A stretch of DNA of 64,000 bases from CAKZLS01 sp963701445. Lineage in GTDB: Bacteria; Pseudomonadota; Alphaproteobacteria; Rhodospirillales; Defluviicoccaceae. The notes below the pieces were generated by a model. That model worked only from the letters and a program-made list of their open reading frames with translations. It made no database searches and was not told the origin of the DNA. The stretch is taken from positions 62,001 to 126,000 of the forward strand of contig CAVPAM010000039.1 in assembly GCA_963701445.1 (NCBI GenBank), given 5' to 3'. This document shows, in pieces, positions 19,603 through 28,358 of the stretch. The position numbers were made by a program, and so were the translations under genes. Position 1 is the stretch's first letter. Every line of letters begins with the position of its first letter.

Positions 19603-20334
19603 ATGCCGTTTTCCCTCTCCCGGTTCCGGCTCCTGCCGGTCACCCTGTTCGCGGCCTCGCTGTTGCTGACGGTGAAGCTCGGCGCCATCTGGAACGGTCT
19701 GGACACCGTCTTCGATACGTCCGTGTCCGTTTCCTCTGCCCACGCCGCATCCGCGCCTGAAAAAGATGAAGGAAAGGATCACGGCGCCGCCAAACCGGAC
19801 GTCGCCGCCCCGGCGGACGGCGGCCAGACGGTTCCTCCGGAGAACGCCTCGGGCGAGTCCAGCGCCGCCGCTCCCGCGCCGCCCCGCTCGCAAAGCCGCT
19901 CGGAAATCGACCTGCTCGATCAACTCGCCGAACGCCGCAGGACACTCGAAGGGTGGGAGCGGCAAATCGCGCAGCGCGACGCCCTGCTCAAGGCGGCCGA
20001 GTCGCGCATCGATCAGAAGGTGCGCGAACTGAAGGACATGCAGGCCACCCTCGACCGGCTGATCAAGGTCTACGACGAACAACAGGACGGACAGGTCCGC
20101 TCGCTGGTTAAGATCTACGAAAACATGAAGCCCAAGGACGCCGCCCGCATCTTCCAGGAGCTCGACATGGAGACCCTGCTGCTGGTGGCCGAAGGCATGA
20201 AGGAACGCAAGCTCGGCGCGATCATGGCCGAGATGGATCCGGCCAAGGCGAAGGAAGTCACGGTGGAACTCTCGCGGTTGCGCAACATGGAGCAGCGGGA
20301 GACCAACGCCGCGAACAAGTCCGGAGGCGCGTGA
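19603..20334 (+). CDS. motE: MotE-family protein (MgtE N-terminal-like periplasmic domain)
   Basis: MotE-type proteins are periplasmic chaperone-like partners of stator or other flagellar proteins, first described in rhizobia. The 243 residues comprise a signal anchor (LLPVTLFAASLLLTVKLGAI), a Pro/Ala-rich linker (about 45-100), a long coiled coil (LAERRRTLEGWERQIAQRDA...) and a C-terminal MgtE_N-like domain. That domain has VKIYENMKPKDAARIFQELD and GAIMAEMDPAKAKEVTVELS. Its stop overlaps the GTG start of the next gene. Confidence 0.8.
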   Translation: MPFSLSRFRLLPVTLFAASLLLTVKLGAIWNGLDTVFDTSVSVSSAHAASAPEKDEGKDHGAAKPDVAAPADGGQTVPPENASGESSAAAPAPPRSQSRSEIDLLDQLAERRRTLEGWERQIAQRDALLKAAESRIDQKVRELKDMQATLDRLIKVYDEQQDGQVRSLVKIYENMKPKDAARIFQELDMETLLLVAEGMKERKLGAIMAEMDPAKAKEVTVELSRLRNMEQRETNAANKSGGA

Positions 20335-21110
20335 GCATCCCGCCCCTCATGGACGACGTGCGCCCGAACGCCAAGCCGTCCGGTGAACGCGATGGCGCCG
20401 CGAAGGCCGGGCCGCTGGCGGGCATCGACCTCCTGGCCAAACGGGAGCGCCCTCGCGGCTTCGATCGGGCGGACGCCGCCCAGCCGTTTCTGAGCCTGTC
20501 GTTGCTGCTCCTCGTGTTCTTCATCGTGCTGGTCAGCATCTCCTCTCGCGAAAACCTGAAATCGACCAAGGTCATGAACAGCGTTGCCTCGACGTTCGCG
20601 CCCAGTTCCCGGTCCGCCACGGTGCTGGCGGATCGTCCGGACGTGGACGGACAGGAGATGGCCGGCCAGATGTTCCAGAAACGCATCGCCAACCTCCTGT
20701 CGGAACACATGCGGGTGGCCAAGGTCACGGTGGTGACACCCGGCGAGGAGATGCGGGTTTCGCTGCCGGCCGACAGCCTGTTCCATCCGGGAACCGCGAA
20801 CGTCCGCGAATTTCAGGACCCGCTGCTCGACCGCGTCGTCGCGGAATTGAGCAGCCGGCCGCCCGGACTCACGTTCGAGCTGGAGTTCGAGATCGGTACT
20901 CCCTACGCGATCGGGGTCGGCCTGCCCATCGGCGCGACGCTCGAAATCGAACGCGCCGGCGCGTTCGCCCGCAGGATGCTCGCCCTCGGGGCCCCGCCAA
21001 ACGCGGTTTCCGTCGCTCTCGCCCCGGGCGACCCGCGGAACGTCCAGTTCTTCTTCATCGTCCGGGGCCGCGATCCGATCGCCACTTTTGACGTGGAGCC
21101 CGGCCCATGA
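20331..21110 (+). CDS. MotB-like protein lacking the proton-carrier aspartate
   Basis: This 259-residue single-pass protein resembles the next gene product (MotB). It has a cytoplasmic start, one helix (SLSLLLLVFFIVLVSISS) and a periplasmic domain with an OmpA-like fold outline (MRVSLPADSLFHPGTANVRE; ERAGAFARRMLALGAPPNAV). Aligning the helices, the essential MotB Asp corresponds to Ser55 here, so it cannot carry protons in the usual way. The PG-binding motif is poorly conserved. The start is a GTG overlapping the motE stop. It may be a structural MotB partner or a degenerate paralogue. Confidence 0.65.
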   Translation: MSIPPLMDDVRPNAKPSGERDGAAKAGPLAGIDLLAKRERPRGFDRADAAQPFLSLSLLLLVFFIVLVSISSRENLKSTKVMNSVASTFAPSSRSATVLADRPDVDGQEMAGQMFQKRIANLLSEHMRVAKVTVVTPGEEMRVSLPADSLFHPGTANVREFQDPLLDRVVAELSSRPPGLTFELEFEIGTPYAIGVGLPIGATLEIERAGAFARRMLALGAPPNAVSVALAPGDPRNVQFFFIVRGRDPIATFDVEPGP

Positions 21111-21820
21111 ACATCGAGGCCGGCGACCGGCGGCCGCCGCCGGCCGTTTCCCGCCGCTCCTGGATGATCACCCTGAGCGACCTGATATCGCTTTTGCTGG
21201 CCTTCTTCGTCCTTCTGTATTCCATGCACAGCGTGAAGTTCGATCGTTGGCAGTCCGCCGTCGACTCGCTCACCGAAGCGCTCAACCCCAAGCGGGCCGA
21301 GGCCCTCGCCCCCTTTCCCTCGCCGTTCAATATCGGCAAAGTGTCGCGAAAACGCGTAATCGACCTGGATTACCTTGCAACCGTGCTGCAACAATCCTTA
21401 AAGAGCGATACGGTGTTGTCGAAGGCGCGCGTCACGCGGCGCGCCGATCGGCTGATCATCGCCCTGCCGGGCGACCTGCTGTTCGATCCCGGCCGGGCGG
21501 TGCTTTCGCAAAGGGCACGCGATGCGGTATTCAACCTCGGCGGGATCTTGCGCGCGCTGGGCAATCGAATCGGCGTCAACGGGCACAGCGATCCGGGGGC
21601 GCTGTCCAGCCCCGAGTACACGTCCAACTGGGAGCTTTCGCTGGCCCGCGCCGCCGCCGTCGCCAACGCCCTCCGGCGGGCGGGATACGAAAGGGAGATC
21701 GTTGCGTATGGTCATGCCGACAGCCGCTATGACGAGCTCCCACGGATGAACGAGGCCGAGCGTCAAGCCTTGGCCCGCCGCGTGGACATCGTCGTGTTCG
21801 CCGACGCGGGGACCCCATGA
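21107..21820 (+). CDS. motB: MotB-like OmpA-family stator protein
   Basis: This 237-residue protein has a basic start, then a helix with the channel aspartate (WMITLSDLISLLLAFFVLLY, Asp25). A short plug-like segment and a C-terminal OmpA/MotB peptidoglycan-binding domain follow (LLFDPGRAVLSQRARDAVFN; NGHSDPGALSS; NWELSLARAAAVANALRRAG). In canonical MotB the helix motif ends in a similar LLAFFVLL. No motA is nearby, so it may pair with a MotA encoded elsewhere. It overlaps both neighbours by four bases. Confidence 0.75.
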   Translation: MNIEAGDRRPPPAVSRRSWMITLSDLISLLLAFFVLLYSMHSVKFDRWQSAVDSLTEALNPKRAEALAPFPSPFNIGKVSRKRVIDLDYLATVLQQSLKSDTVLSKARVTRRADRLIIALPGDLLFDPGRAVLSQRARDAVFNLGGILRALGNRIGVNGHSDPGALSSPEYTSNWELSLARAAAVANALRRAGYEREIVAYGHADSRYDELPRMNEAERQALARRVDIVVFADAGTP

Positions 21821-24800
21821 TGGCGTCGCGATCCTCCCGCGGGCCTTGCCGTCTTCTGGGATGGGGACTTGCCGCCGCCACCGTCTTGGCGGCTGTCGGC
21901 ACGCCGGCGGGAGCCGACCCGGCGCGGGATGGCGGAACCGGCCCCGAACCGCGAACGGCCGCCGCGTCGGAGCCCGCCACGGCGCCGAAGCCGGCGGTCG
22001 TAAGGGTCCGCTCGGGCGAGCATCCCGGGTTCAGCCGCGTCGTCTTCGACTGGCCCGAGCGCGTCGACTACGACGTCCGGAGAGAGGGTGGCACCGCGTC
22101 GGTCACCTTCGATCATCCGGCCCGCGTGGATCTCGGCCGCCTCCAGCGCACGCCGATGCGCTACATCCAGAGCGGATCGAGCCGGTCGAGCGACAAAACG
22201 GTCACGGTCACCCTAGGGGTGCCCGAGGCGTCGAAGGCCCGGCACTTCCGCATCGGCTCCAAGGTGGTGATCGACGTCGTGGGATCGGACGCGGAAGCCG
22301 CGAAAATCCCCGTTCCCGCCGACGCCGTCGTGGTCGAGCCCGGATCCGCAAGCCCGCCCGTCGAGCCCCCGGCGGAACCCCGGAACGAGACGGCCGCCGC
22401 TGCGGTCCAGCCGCCCGAACCGAAAATCGCGCCCAAGACCGAACCGGAGACCGTAGCCGAACCCGCGAGGGAACCGGTCACGGAGCCCGCGCCGGCCGCC
22501 GCGTCCCCGGCGCGGCCGCCGAAGCCCGAAAAGATGGTGGAACCGTCCCCGCCCCCGACCCCGGAGCCCCAATCGGCCGAATTGCGTTTCCGCTGGGACC
22601 AGCCGGTGGGCGCCGCGGTCTTCCGCCGCGCCGGATCGCTCTGGGTGATGTTCGATTCTCCCACCGGCCAGGACGTGAGCGTCCCCGCCGGCTCGGAGGG
22701 CGTCCTGCGCAATATCCGGCGGATCCCGGTCGCGCGGGCCACCGCGATTACGATGACCACCCCCGCCGGTATCGAGCCGCGCGTGAAGCGGGACGGATTG
22801 TCCTGGATTCTGGCGTTCGGCGAACAGCCCCTCGCCGCCCAGGACCCCATCGAGGTCCGGACCGAGACCGATGAAAACGGCGGAACGCGCCTGTTTCTTG
22901 CGGTTCCGGAACCCGGCGACCCCATCGCCGTGACCGACCCCGAGGTGGGAGACAACCTGATCGTCGTGCCGGTCATTCCGCTGGGCCATGGGGTGAGCCG
23001 GACCCGGACCTATCCGCAACTGCGGCTTCTGGCCACCGCCCAGGGAGTCGTCGTTCAGCCGCTGATCGACACCCTCCGGGTGCGTTCCCTTCCCGACGGG
23101 ATCGAGATCACGTCGGATGGGGATCTGAGCGTCTCGCCCGTCTCGAGGGAGATCCAGGCCGGCGCGCGGGTGGGGTCCCCCAAGGGCCTGACGCGTCTGC
23201 TGGAGCTGGAGCGATGGATCGGCGACGACACCGTTCCCTTCGAAACCCGGCGCCGGGCGCTGCAGCTCGCGGTCATTTCCGCCGCGCCCGAGGCCAAGGA
23301 ACAGGCCCGGCTGGACCTGGCCCGCTTCTTCCTGGCTCACACCTACGCGGCGGAGGCGTTCGGCGCGCTGACCCTGACCGCCCAGCACCGGCCGGAGATC
23401 GAGGAGCAACGGGAATTCCGGGCCATGCGGGGCGTCAGCGAACTGTTGCTCGGCCGGGTAAGGGACGCCCGCGAAAACCTCTTTCACGAGAGCCTGGACG
23501 GCAACGACGAGGCCGCGTTGTGGCGCGCGGCCGTGGAAGCCACGGAAGGCCAGTTCTCGCGGGCGGCCGTCAACTTCAAGGACAGCGTCTCCATCACCCG
23601 CACCTATCCGAGGCCGCTCCGGACGCCACTGAACCTGTTGCTGGCCGAGGCGGCCATCGCCGCCGACCAGGGCGGTCAGGCCGCCGACCTGATGGAGGTG
23701 CTGCGGGCCGAGGTCGCCACGCCGTCGGATACGAGCTGGCTGGAATATCTGGAGGGGCGCTATCTGGAAGCCATCGGCGACCATATCGGCGCACTCGACA
23801 AATGGGCGGCGGTCGCCGAGGGCGCGGACCGGCGGAGTTCCGCGCAGGCCGCCCTGGCTCGCGCCGAGCTCATGCTGAAAAAGGGCGATATCGATCGCAA
23901 ACAGGCCATCGAGGCCCTGGAGTCGCTGCGTTTCTCCTGGCGCGGCGATGCCCGGGAAGTCCGATTGCTGCGCCGGCTCGCCGAACTCTACCAGGAAGAG
24001 GAGGACTACCTGTCGGGACTGAGAGCCTTGCGCCAGGTGGCCGCCCACTTTTCCGCCGACCGCCAGGCCTCCGACATCACCCGGCAAATGAGCGAAACCT
24101 TCGAACGGCTGTTTCTCGAGGGTCACGCCGATGCGCTGCCGGCGGTCTCGGCCATCGCGCTCTACCGGGAGTTCCAGGAACTGACCCCCCCGGGCGACAA
24201 GGGCAACGAAATGATCCGCAAGCTCGCCGACCGCCTGGTGGAAGTGGACCTCCTGGACGACGCGGCGGAGCTCCTGGACAAACAGGTACAGTATCGTCTG
24301 ACCGGCATCGAAAAGGCGAAGGTGGGCGCGCGCCTGGCGCTGGTGCACAGCCTGAACCGCAACCCGCGAGGGGCGATGGACGCTCTCGCGGCCTCCGAGG
24401 CGGCCGACTTGCCCAAGGACCTGGTCCGCCAGCGCGCTCACCTGGCGGCGGAAGCCCTGGCGGCGCAGGGCAAGCCGGAACAGGCTCTGTCCGTCCTCGG
24501 CGACGACGACACCCTGGAGGCGGACCTGATCCGCTCCAACGTATACTGGACGAGCCAGGACTGGGCCAACGCCGGCCACGCCCTCGGCCGCGCGGCGCGG
24601 AAGGCCGGAGCGGAAACCGGCAAGCCGCTGAGCGAGCGCCAATCGGTGCTCGTTCTCAACCTGGCGGTGGCGCTGACCCTCGCCAGGGACGAGCACGGCA
24701 TATCGGGGCTGCGCGACGACTATGGCGCCGCGATGTCCGCGTCGCCCCTGCGCGACGCCTTCGACCTGGTCACCGGTTCCGGGCCCGCCGGCGGCGTCGC

Positions 24801-24906
24801 CGAGCGGGACTGGTCGGCGCAGGTGAAGCAGGCTGAGAACTTCCAGGCCTACCTCGCCGTCTATCGCGCGCAATTGGAACACAAGGCGCTCAGCGCCATC
24901 AACTGA
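21817..24906 (+). CDS. Large exported TPR protein of the motor operon
   Basis: This 1029-residue protein has a signal peptide (LLGWGLAAATVLAAVGTPAGA) and an N-terminal AMIN-like beta module (VRSGEHPGFSRVVFDWPERV, about 65-160). A Pro/Glu/Ala-rich linker (about 170-245) leads to a second similar module (about 250-350). Alpha-helical TPR-like repeats fill the rest (for example SNWARY-free LARFFLAHTYAAEAFGALTL and AELYQEEEDYLSGLRALRQV). Its ATG overlaps the motB stop. AMIN modules bind peptidoglycan or envelope components, so it may scaffold the stator or rod in the periplasm. No biochemical role is assigned. Confidence 0.65.
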   Translation: MMASRSSRGPCRLLGWGLAAATVLAAVGTPAGADPARDGGTGPEPRTAAASEPATAPKPAVVRVRSGEHPGFSRVVFDWPERVDYDVRREGGTASVTFDHPARVDLGRLQRTPMRYIQSGSSRSSDKTVTVTLGVPEASKARHFRIGSKVVIDVVGSDAEAAKIPVPADAVVVEPGSASPPVEPPAEPRNETAAAAVQPPEPKIAPKTEPETVAEPAREPVTEPAPAAASPARPPKPEKMVEPSPPPTPEPQSAELRFRWDQPVGAAVFRRAGSLWVMFDSPTGQDVSVPAGSEGVLRNIRRIPVARATAITMTTPAGIEPRVKRDGLSWILAFGEQPLAAQDPIEVRTETDENGGTRLFLAVPEPGDPIAVTDPEVGDNLIVVPVIPLGHGVSRTRTYPQLRLLATAQGVVVQPLIDTLRVRSLPDGIEITSDGDLSVSPVSREIQAGARVGSPKGLTRLLELERWIGDDTVPFETRRRALQLAVISAAPEAKEQARLDLARFFLAHTYAAEAFGALTLTAQHRPEIEEQREFRAMRGVSELLLGRVRDARENLFHESLDGNDEAALWRAAVEATEGQFSRAAVNFKDSVSITRTYPRPLRTPLNLLLAEAAIAADQGGQAADLMEVLRAEVATPSDTSWLEYLEGRYLEAIGDHIGALDKWAAVAEGADRRSSAQAALARAELMLKKGDIDRKQAIEALESLRFSWRGDAREVRLLRRLAELYQEEEDYLSGLRALRQVAAHFSADRQASDITRQMSETFERLFLEGHADALPAVSAIALYREFQELTPPGDKGNEMIRKLADRLVEVDLLDDAAELLDKQVQYRLTGIEKAKVGARLALVHSLNRNPRGAMDALAASEAADLPKDLVRQRAHLAAEALAAQGKPEQALSVLGDDDTLEADLIRSNVYWTSQDWANAGHALGRAARKAGAETGKPLSERQSVLVLNLAVALTLARDEHGISGLRDDYGAAMSASPLRDAFDLVTGSGPAGGVAERDWSAQVKQAENFQAYLAVYRAQLEHKALSAIN

Positions 24907-25050
24907 CGGCCGCCGGGCGGCGACGCCCCCCGTCACAAAGCCGTAACGTTTTTTTTCTTCGCCACCTCGTTTTGCTCTTGCAATTACTCCTCTTCATCCC
25001 CTATTTACCCGCTCTTTTTGGGGTTTATTCCCTGGGGATGGAGGAGCGCG

Positions 25051-25488
25051 ATGCCCAAGGACGACCACGTTGCCGGGTTCGACACCCTGAAGCCGCCGGA
25101 TGGCATGATCGTCGGACCGGACTACTTCATCGAACACGACGGAATCCGCTATGCGGGCGGGCATCTGTTGCTGGATATGTGGGGCGCCCGGAACCTGACC
25201 GACCCCAAGCTGATCGAGAACATTCTGATCGCGGCGGCCGAGGCGTCGCGCGCCACCATCCTGCATTCCCATTTTCACCAGTTCGGCGAGGGCGGCGGTG
25301 TCTCCGGCGTTCTCGTGCTGGCCGAGTCGCACATTAGCATCCACACTTGGCCGGAGCGTGACTTCGCCGCCATCGATATTTTCATGTGCGGCGCCTGCGA
25401 CCCGCGCAAGGCCGTTCCCGTGCTGGAAGAGGGCTTCCAACCCACCGAGTCCGACATCTCCGAACACCGCCGCGGACTGACGCGGTGA
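25051..25488 (+). CDS. speD: S-adenosylmethionine decarboxylase proenzyme (class 1B)
   Basis: SpeD makes decarboxylated S-adenosylmethionine, the aminopropyl donor for spermidine. It is made as a proenzyme that self-cleaves to form a pyruvoyl group. The cleavage motif LAESHISIHTWPE is present, giving pyruvoyl from Ser93. The catalytic HSHFHQF and MCGACDP motifs are also present. ATG at 25051 is chosen because GGAGGAG precedes it, giving 145 residues. The stop overlaps the speE GTG start. Confidence 0.93.
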   Translation: MPKDDHVAGFDTLKPPDGMIVGPDYFIEHDGIRYAGGHLLLDMWGARNLTDPKLIENILIAAAEASRATILHSHFHQFGEGGGVSGVLVLAESHISIHTWPERDFAAIDIFMCGACDPRKAVPVLEEGFQPTESDISEHRRGLTR

Positions 25489-26342
25489 CCTGGTTCGAGG
25501 AGACCTTGCACTCCCAGATCCTCGATCTGGGATACGCGCAGCGTTTCAAGATCACCAAGGTCATTCACCAGGAGAAGACCGCCTTTCAGGACCTGATCAT
25601 CTTCGAGACCCCGGCGTTCGGCCGGGTGCTCGCCCTGGACGGGGTGATCCAGAGCACCGAGGGCGACGAGTTCATCTATCACGAGATGATCTGCCATGTG
25701 CCGATGCTCGCCCACGGCGGCGCCAAGCGGGTGCTGATCGTCGGCGGCGGCGACGGCGGCGTTCTGCGCGAGGTGCTCCGCTATCCGGTGGAACGCGCGG
25801 TGATGGTGGAGATCGACGGCGGCGTCGTCGAGGCCTGCAAGACGCACATGCCGAACCACGGCGCCGGTGCCTTCGACGATCCCCGGGCCGAGGTGCTGAT
25901 CGCCGACGGCATCGAATTCGTCGCCGAAACCAACGAACTGTTCGACGTCGTTATCGTCGATTCCACGGATCCGGTGGGCCCGGGCGAGGTGCTGTTCACC
26001 GATGCCTTCTACGACAACTGCAAGCGCATCATGAATCCCGGCGCCATTCTCATCACCCAGAGCGGCGTCCCCTTCCTGCAGGGCCGCGAGGTCACCGACG
26101 GCTACAAGCGCCTCAAACCCCATTTCGCCGACGTCTCTTTTTTCGTGGTCGCCGTTCCCACCTACGCCGGCGGGTTCATGACGCTGGGCTGGGCGTCGGA
26201 CGATCCGCGTCTCCGCGGTCAGCCGGAAGTGGACATCGCCGAGCGGTTCGCCGCCGCCGGCTTGCGGACCCGGTACTATACGCCGGAGGTGCACGTGGCC
26301 GCGTTCGCGCTGCCGCCCTTCATCTCCCGGCTCATGGGGTGA
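25485..26342 (+). CDS. speE: Spermidine synthase
   Basis: SpeE transfers the aminopropyl group to putrescine. The GTG at 25485 (VTWFEETLHSQILDLGYAQR) overlaps the speD stop by four bases and gives the standard 285 residues. Longer frames upstream lie inside speD. Key motifs are the SAM-like fold loop VLIVGGGDGGVLREVLR, the catalytic VIVDSTDPVGPGE and the substrate motif STEGDEFIYHEM. It is convergent with fliP, with only 16 bases between stops. Confidence 0.94.
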   Translation: MTWFEETLHSQILDLGYAQRFKITKVIHQEKTAFQDLIIFETPAFGRVLALDGVIQSTEGDEFIYHEMICHVPMLAHGGAKRVLIVGGGDGGVLREVLRYPVERAVMVEIDGGVVEACKTHMPNHGAGAFDDPRAEVLIADGIEFVAETNELFDVVIVDSTDPVGPGEVLFTDAFYDNCKRIMNPGAILITQSGVPFLQGREVTDGYKRLKPHFADVSFFVVAVPTYAGGFMTLGWASDDPRLRGQPEVDIAERFAAAGLRTRYYTPEVHVAAFALPPFISRLMG

Positions 26343-26358
26343 GCGCGGAACGGCCTCG

Positions 26359-27099
26359 CTATCCGCCGAAACTCCGCACCAGGCTGCCGACCACCAGATA
26401 CCAGCCGTCCACCAGCACGAAAAAGATGATCTTGAAGGGCAGCGCGATCATGATCGGCGGCAGCATCAGCATGCCCATGGACATCAGCACCGACGCCACC
26501 ACCATGTCGATGATCAGGAACGGCACGAAGATCAGAAAGCCGATCTCGAACGCCCGGCGAAGCTCGCTGACGATGAACGCGGGGATCAGCACCCTGAGCG
26601 GCACGTCCTCGCGCACCGTTTCCGGGGACAACTCCGCCATGTCCTCGAACAGCACCAGGTCCTGATCGCGCACGTGCCCGAGCATGAAATCGCGCACCGG
26701 CCGGGTGGCGCGGTCGAACGCCTCGGCTTCCTCGATCTGGCCGTCCATCAGCGGCTTGATGCCCTGCTCGTACGACTGTTCCAGGGTGGGCATCATCACG
26801 AACAGGGTGAGGAACAGGGCGAGGCTGACCAGCACCTGGTTGGGCGGCGTCTGCTGGACGCCGAGCGCGGTGCGCAGGAACGACAGCACCACGACGATGC
26901 GGGTGAACGACGTGACCATCACCAGAATGGAGGGCGCGAGACTGAGCACCGTCATCAGCACCAGAAGCTGGACGATGCGCCCGGTGAAGTCACCGCCCTC
27001 GCTGTTGCCGAGATCGAGCGACAGGGTTTGCGCCACCGCCGGTTCGGCCATCAGCACGAGCACCGCGATCAGGGCCACGAGGACCCCGCGGCGCATCAT
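26359..27099 (-). CDS. fliP: Flagellar type III export pore protein FliP
   Basis: FliP forms most of the export gate in the basal-body membrane. The 246-residue protein has a signal peptide (VALIAVLVLMAEPAVA) and four helices. Signature stretches are TSFTRIVVVLSFLRTALGVQ, PPNQVLVSLALFLTLFVMMP and PFLIIDMVVASVLMSMGMLM. The start at 27099 overlaps the fliO stop (ATGA). A longer upstream frame is a shadow of fliO. Confidence 0.95.
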   Translation of the reverse strand: MMRRGVLVALIAVLVLMAEPAVAQTLSLDLGNSEGGDFTGRIVQLLVLMTVLSLAPSILVMVTSFTRIVVVLSFLRTALGVQQTPPNQVLVSLALFLTLFVMMPTLEQSYEQGIKPLMDGQIEEAEAFDRATRPVRDFMLGHVRDQDLVLFEDMAELSPETVREDVPLRVLIPAFIVSELRRAFEIGFLIFVPFLIIDMVVASVLMSMGMLMLPPIMIALPFKIIFFVLVDGWYLVVGSLVRSFGG

Positions 27100-27485
27100 G
27101 GCCGGTCCTCCCCGGCCAGGGCCGGAGCGGGCGCGGTGTTCTTCTCGGCGGCTATCCGCGCCGGCTTTGGCTCCGGCTCGGGGGCGGCCGCCGAAACCGC
27201 GGCGGCGAAGCTCGTCTCCGGCCCGGCAATGGCGCTTTCGATCAGCGTTTCCGAGTTGGGACCGAGAATGACCAGATGCTCCATGCTGTCCCGGCGCACC
27301 AGAACCAGTTTTCGCTTGGCGTCCAGCGCGACCACCTCGGAAACCGCCAGCCGCCGGCGTCCTCCCTTGGCCGCCGAACCGTAACCCAACCCCATGCGGC
27401 GCGCGACCGCCGCCAGCACACCGATCAGCGCCAGCACGAAAACCAGTGCCAGAAAGAACTGCATTGTGGTGGTGCCAAGATCCAT
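27096..27485 (-). CDS. fliO: Flagellar biosynthesis protein FliO
   Basis: FliO is a small membrane factor that assists FliP pore assembly. The 129-residue protein has one N-terminal helix (FFLALVFVLALIGVLAAVAR), then the FliO domain (RRRLAVSEVVALDAKRKLVL; RRDSMEHLVILGPNSETLIE). A Pro/Ala-rich tail follows. It lies in fhlB-hypothetical-fliO-fliP order. Confidence 0.88.
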   Translation of the reverse strand: MDLGTTTMQFFLALVFVLALIGVLAAVARRMGLGYGSAAKGGRRRLAVSEVVALDAKRKLVLVRRDSMEHLVILGPNSETLIESAIAGPETSFAAAVSAAAPEPEPKPARIAAEKNTAPAPALAGEDRP

Positions 27486-27527
27486 CTTTTAAAGTTTCCA
27501 GAATTGTTGGGGCCGAAACGGCCCGGT

Positions 27528-27863
27528 TCAAACGTCGTCGGACGCCTTGCCGTAGGCGCTCACCGCCGAGTGCCGCTGGGCGGCGTCGTGATCGCGTTTG
27601 CTGGCCTCGTACCAGGCCGTCAATTCATCTCCGAGAGCATGAAGTTCCCCCTGCATCTCGTTTATTTTATTGTTGAATTGGTCGGGCGCCTTGTCCTGGG
27701 CGGCGTGCGCGGCTTCGTACAACGCGCGGACCCGGTCTTCCAGGCCGGTCAAATCGACGGACCGGTTGCGGCTCAGGTCGCGGCGGGCGGAGCGAATGAA
27801 ATCGGCCGCCCTGGCCAGGGTCGTCTCGATGTGTTTGCGATGGTCGAAATCGGTCAAGGTCAT
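27528..27863 (-). CDS. Hypothetical helical protein in the fliO-fliP operon
   Basis: This 111-residue protein is almost entirely alpha-helical and charged (DFIRSARRDLSRNRSVDLTG, then VRALYEAAHAAQDKAPDQFN). It has no signal peptide and no membrane helix. The start overlaps the stop of the upstream FhlB-like gene (ATGA) and 42 bases separate it from fliO. Its size and composition recall FliT/FliS-type export chaperones, but no specific motif supports that. I leave the function open. Confidence 0.55.
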   Translation of the reverse strand: MTLTDFDHRKHIETTLARAADFIRSARRDLSRNRSVDLTGLEDRVRALYEAAHAAQDKAPDQFNNKINEMQGELHALGDELTAWYEASKRDHDAAQRHSAVSAYGKASDDV

Positions 27864-28240
27864 GAGCCGCGCTCCGCCGTTGATGCGTCATTGCGATGGG
27901 GTGAAATCGGGGAACCGCCGTTGGCGCGGTACATGTAAATCAGGATCTCGGCGACCGCCGCGAACGCCGCCACGGGAATTTCGCTGCCGAGTTCGAGGAC
28001 CCGGAGCAATTGAACCAGGTCGGCATCCTCCTGCACGTGAATGCCGCGAGCCCGCGCCACTTCGAGGATCTGCTCGGCGATCGGGCCGCGCCCGCTGGCC
28101 AACACCTTCGGCGCGCTGTCGCGTTCGGGCTTGTAACCCAGCGCGACGGCGACGGTATCCTCCCGGGACTTCGCGGCTGCTTCTCGAGCCTGTTCGTTGT
28201 CCGGCACCAGGGCGACCCTTTCCGATGTTGCATTCCGCAA
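27860..28240 (-). CDS. FhlB-type export apparatus protein (FlhB C-terminal-like)
   Basis: This protein of up to 126 residues corresponds to the cytoplasmic C-terminal domain of FlhB, without its membrane part: VAVALGYKPERDSAPKVLAS, GPIAEQILEVARARGIHVQE, and LLRVLELGSEIPVAAFAAVA followed by EILIYMYRAN. The NPTH self-cleavage motif is absent, as usual for FhlB. The frame opens at a TTG (28240). A GTG within the VALVPDN segment, preceded by GGAAAGG, is an alternative start. It is first in the operon with fliO and fliP. Confidence 0.75.
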   Translation of the reverse strand: MRNATSERVALVPDNEQAREAAAKSREDTVAVALGYKPERDSAPKVLASGRGPIAEQILEVARARGIHVQEDADLVQLLRVLELGSEIPVAAFAAVAEILIYMYRANGGSPISPHRNDASTAERGS

Positions 28241-28358
28241 GCGCCGGAGAGTGTCGCCGCATTTACTTAAAATTCAATTAGGATTGCGTCCGCGCGGTAT
28301 GGGACGAGCGCCGCGATCATGACACTCGTCCCTGCCCGGGTGACGCGGTGGATGACGT

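Noticed and set aside
22213..24936. 907-codon minus-strand frame opposite the TPR gene
   Set aside because: No domains, composition typical of antisense of a high-GC gene; the plus strand encodes a coherent exported protein overlapping motB.
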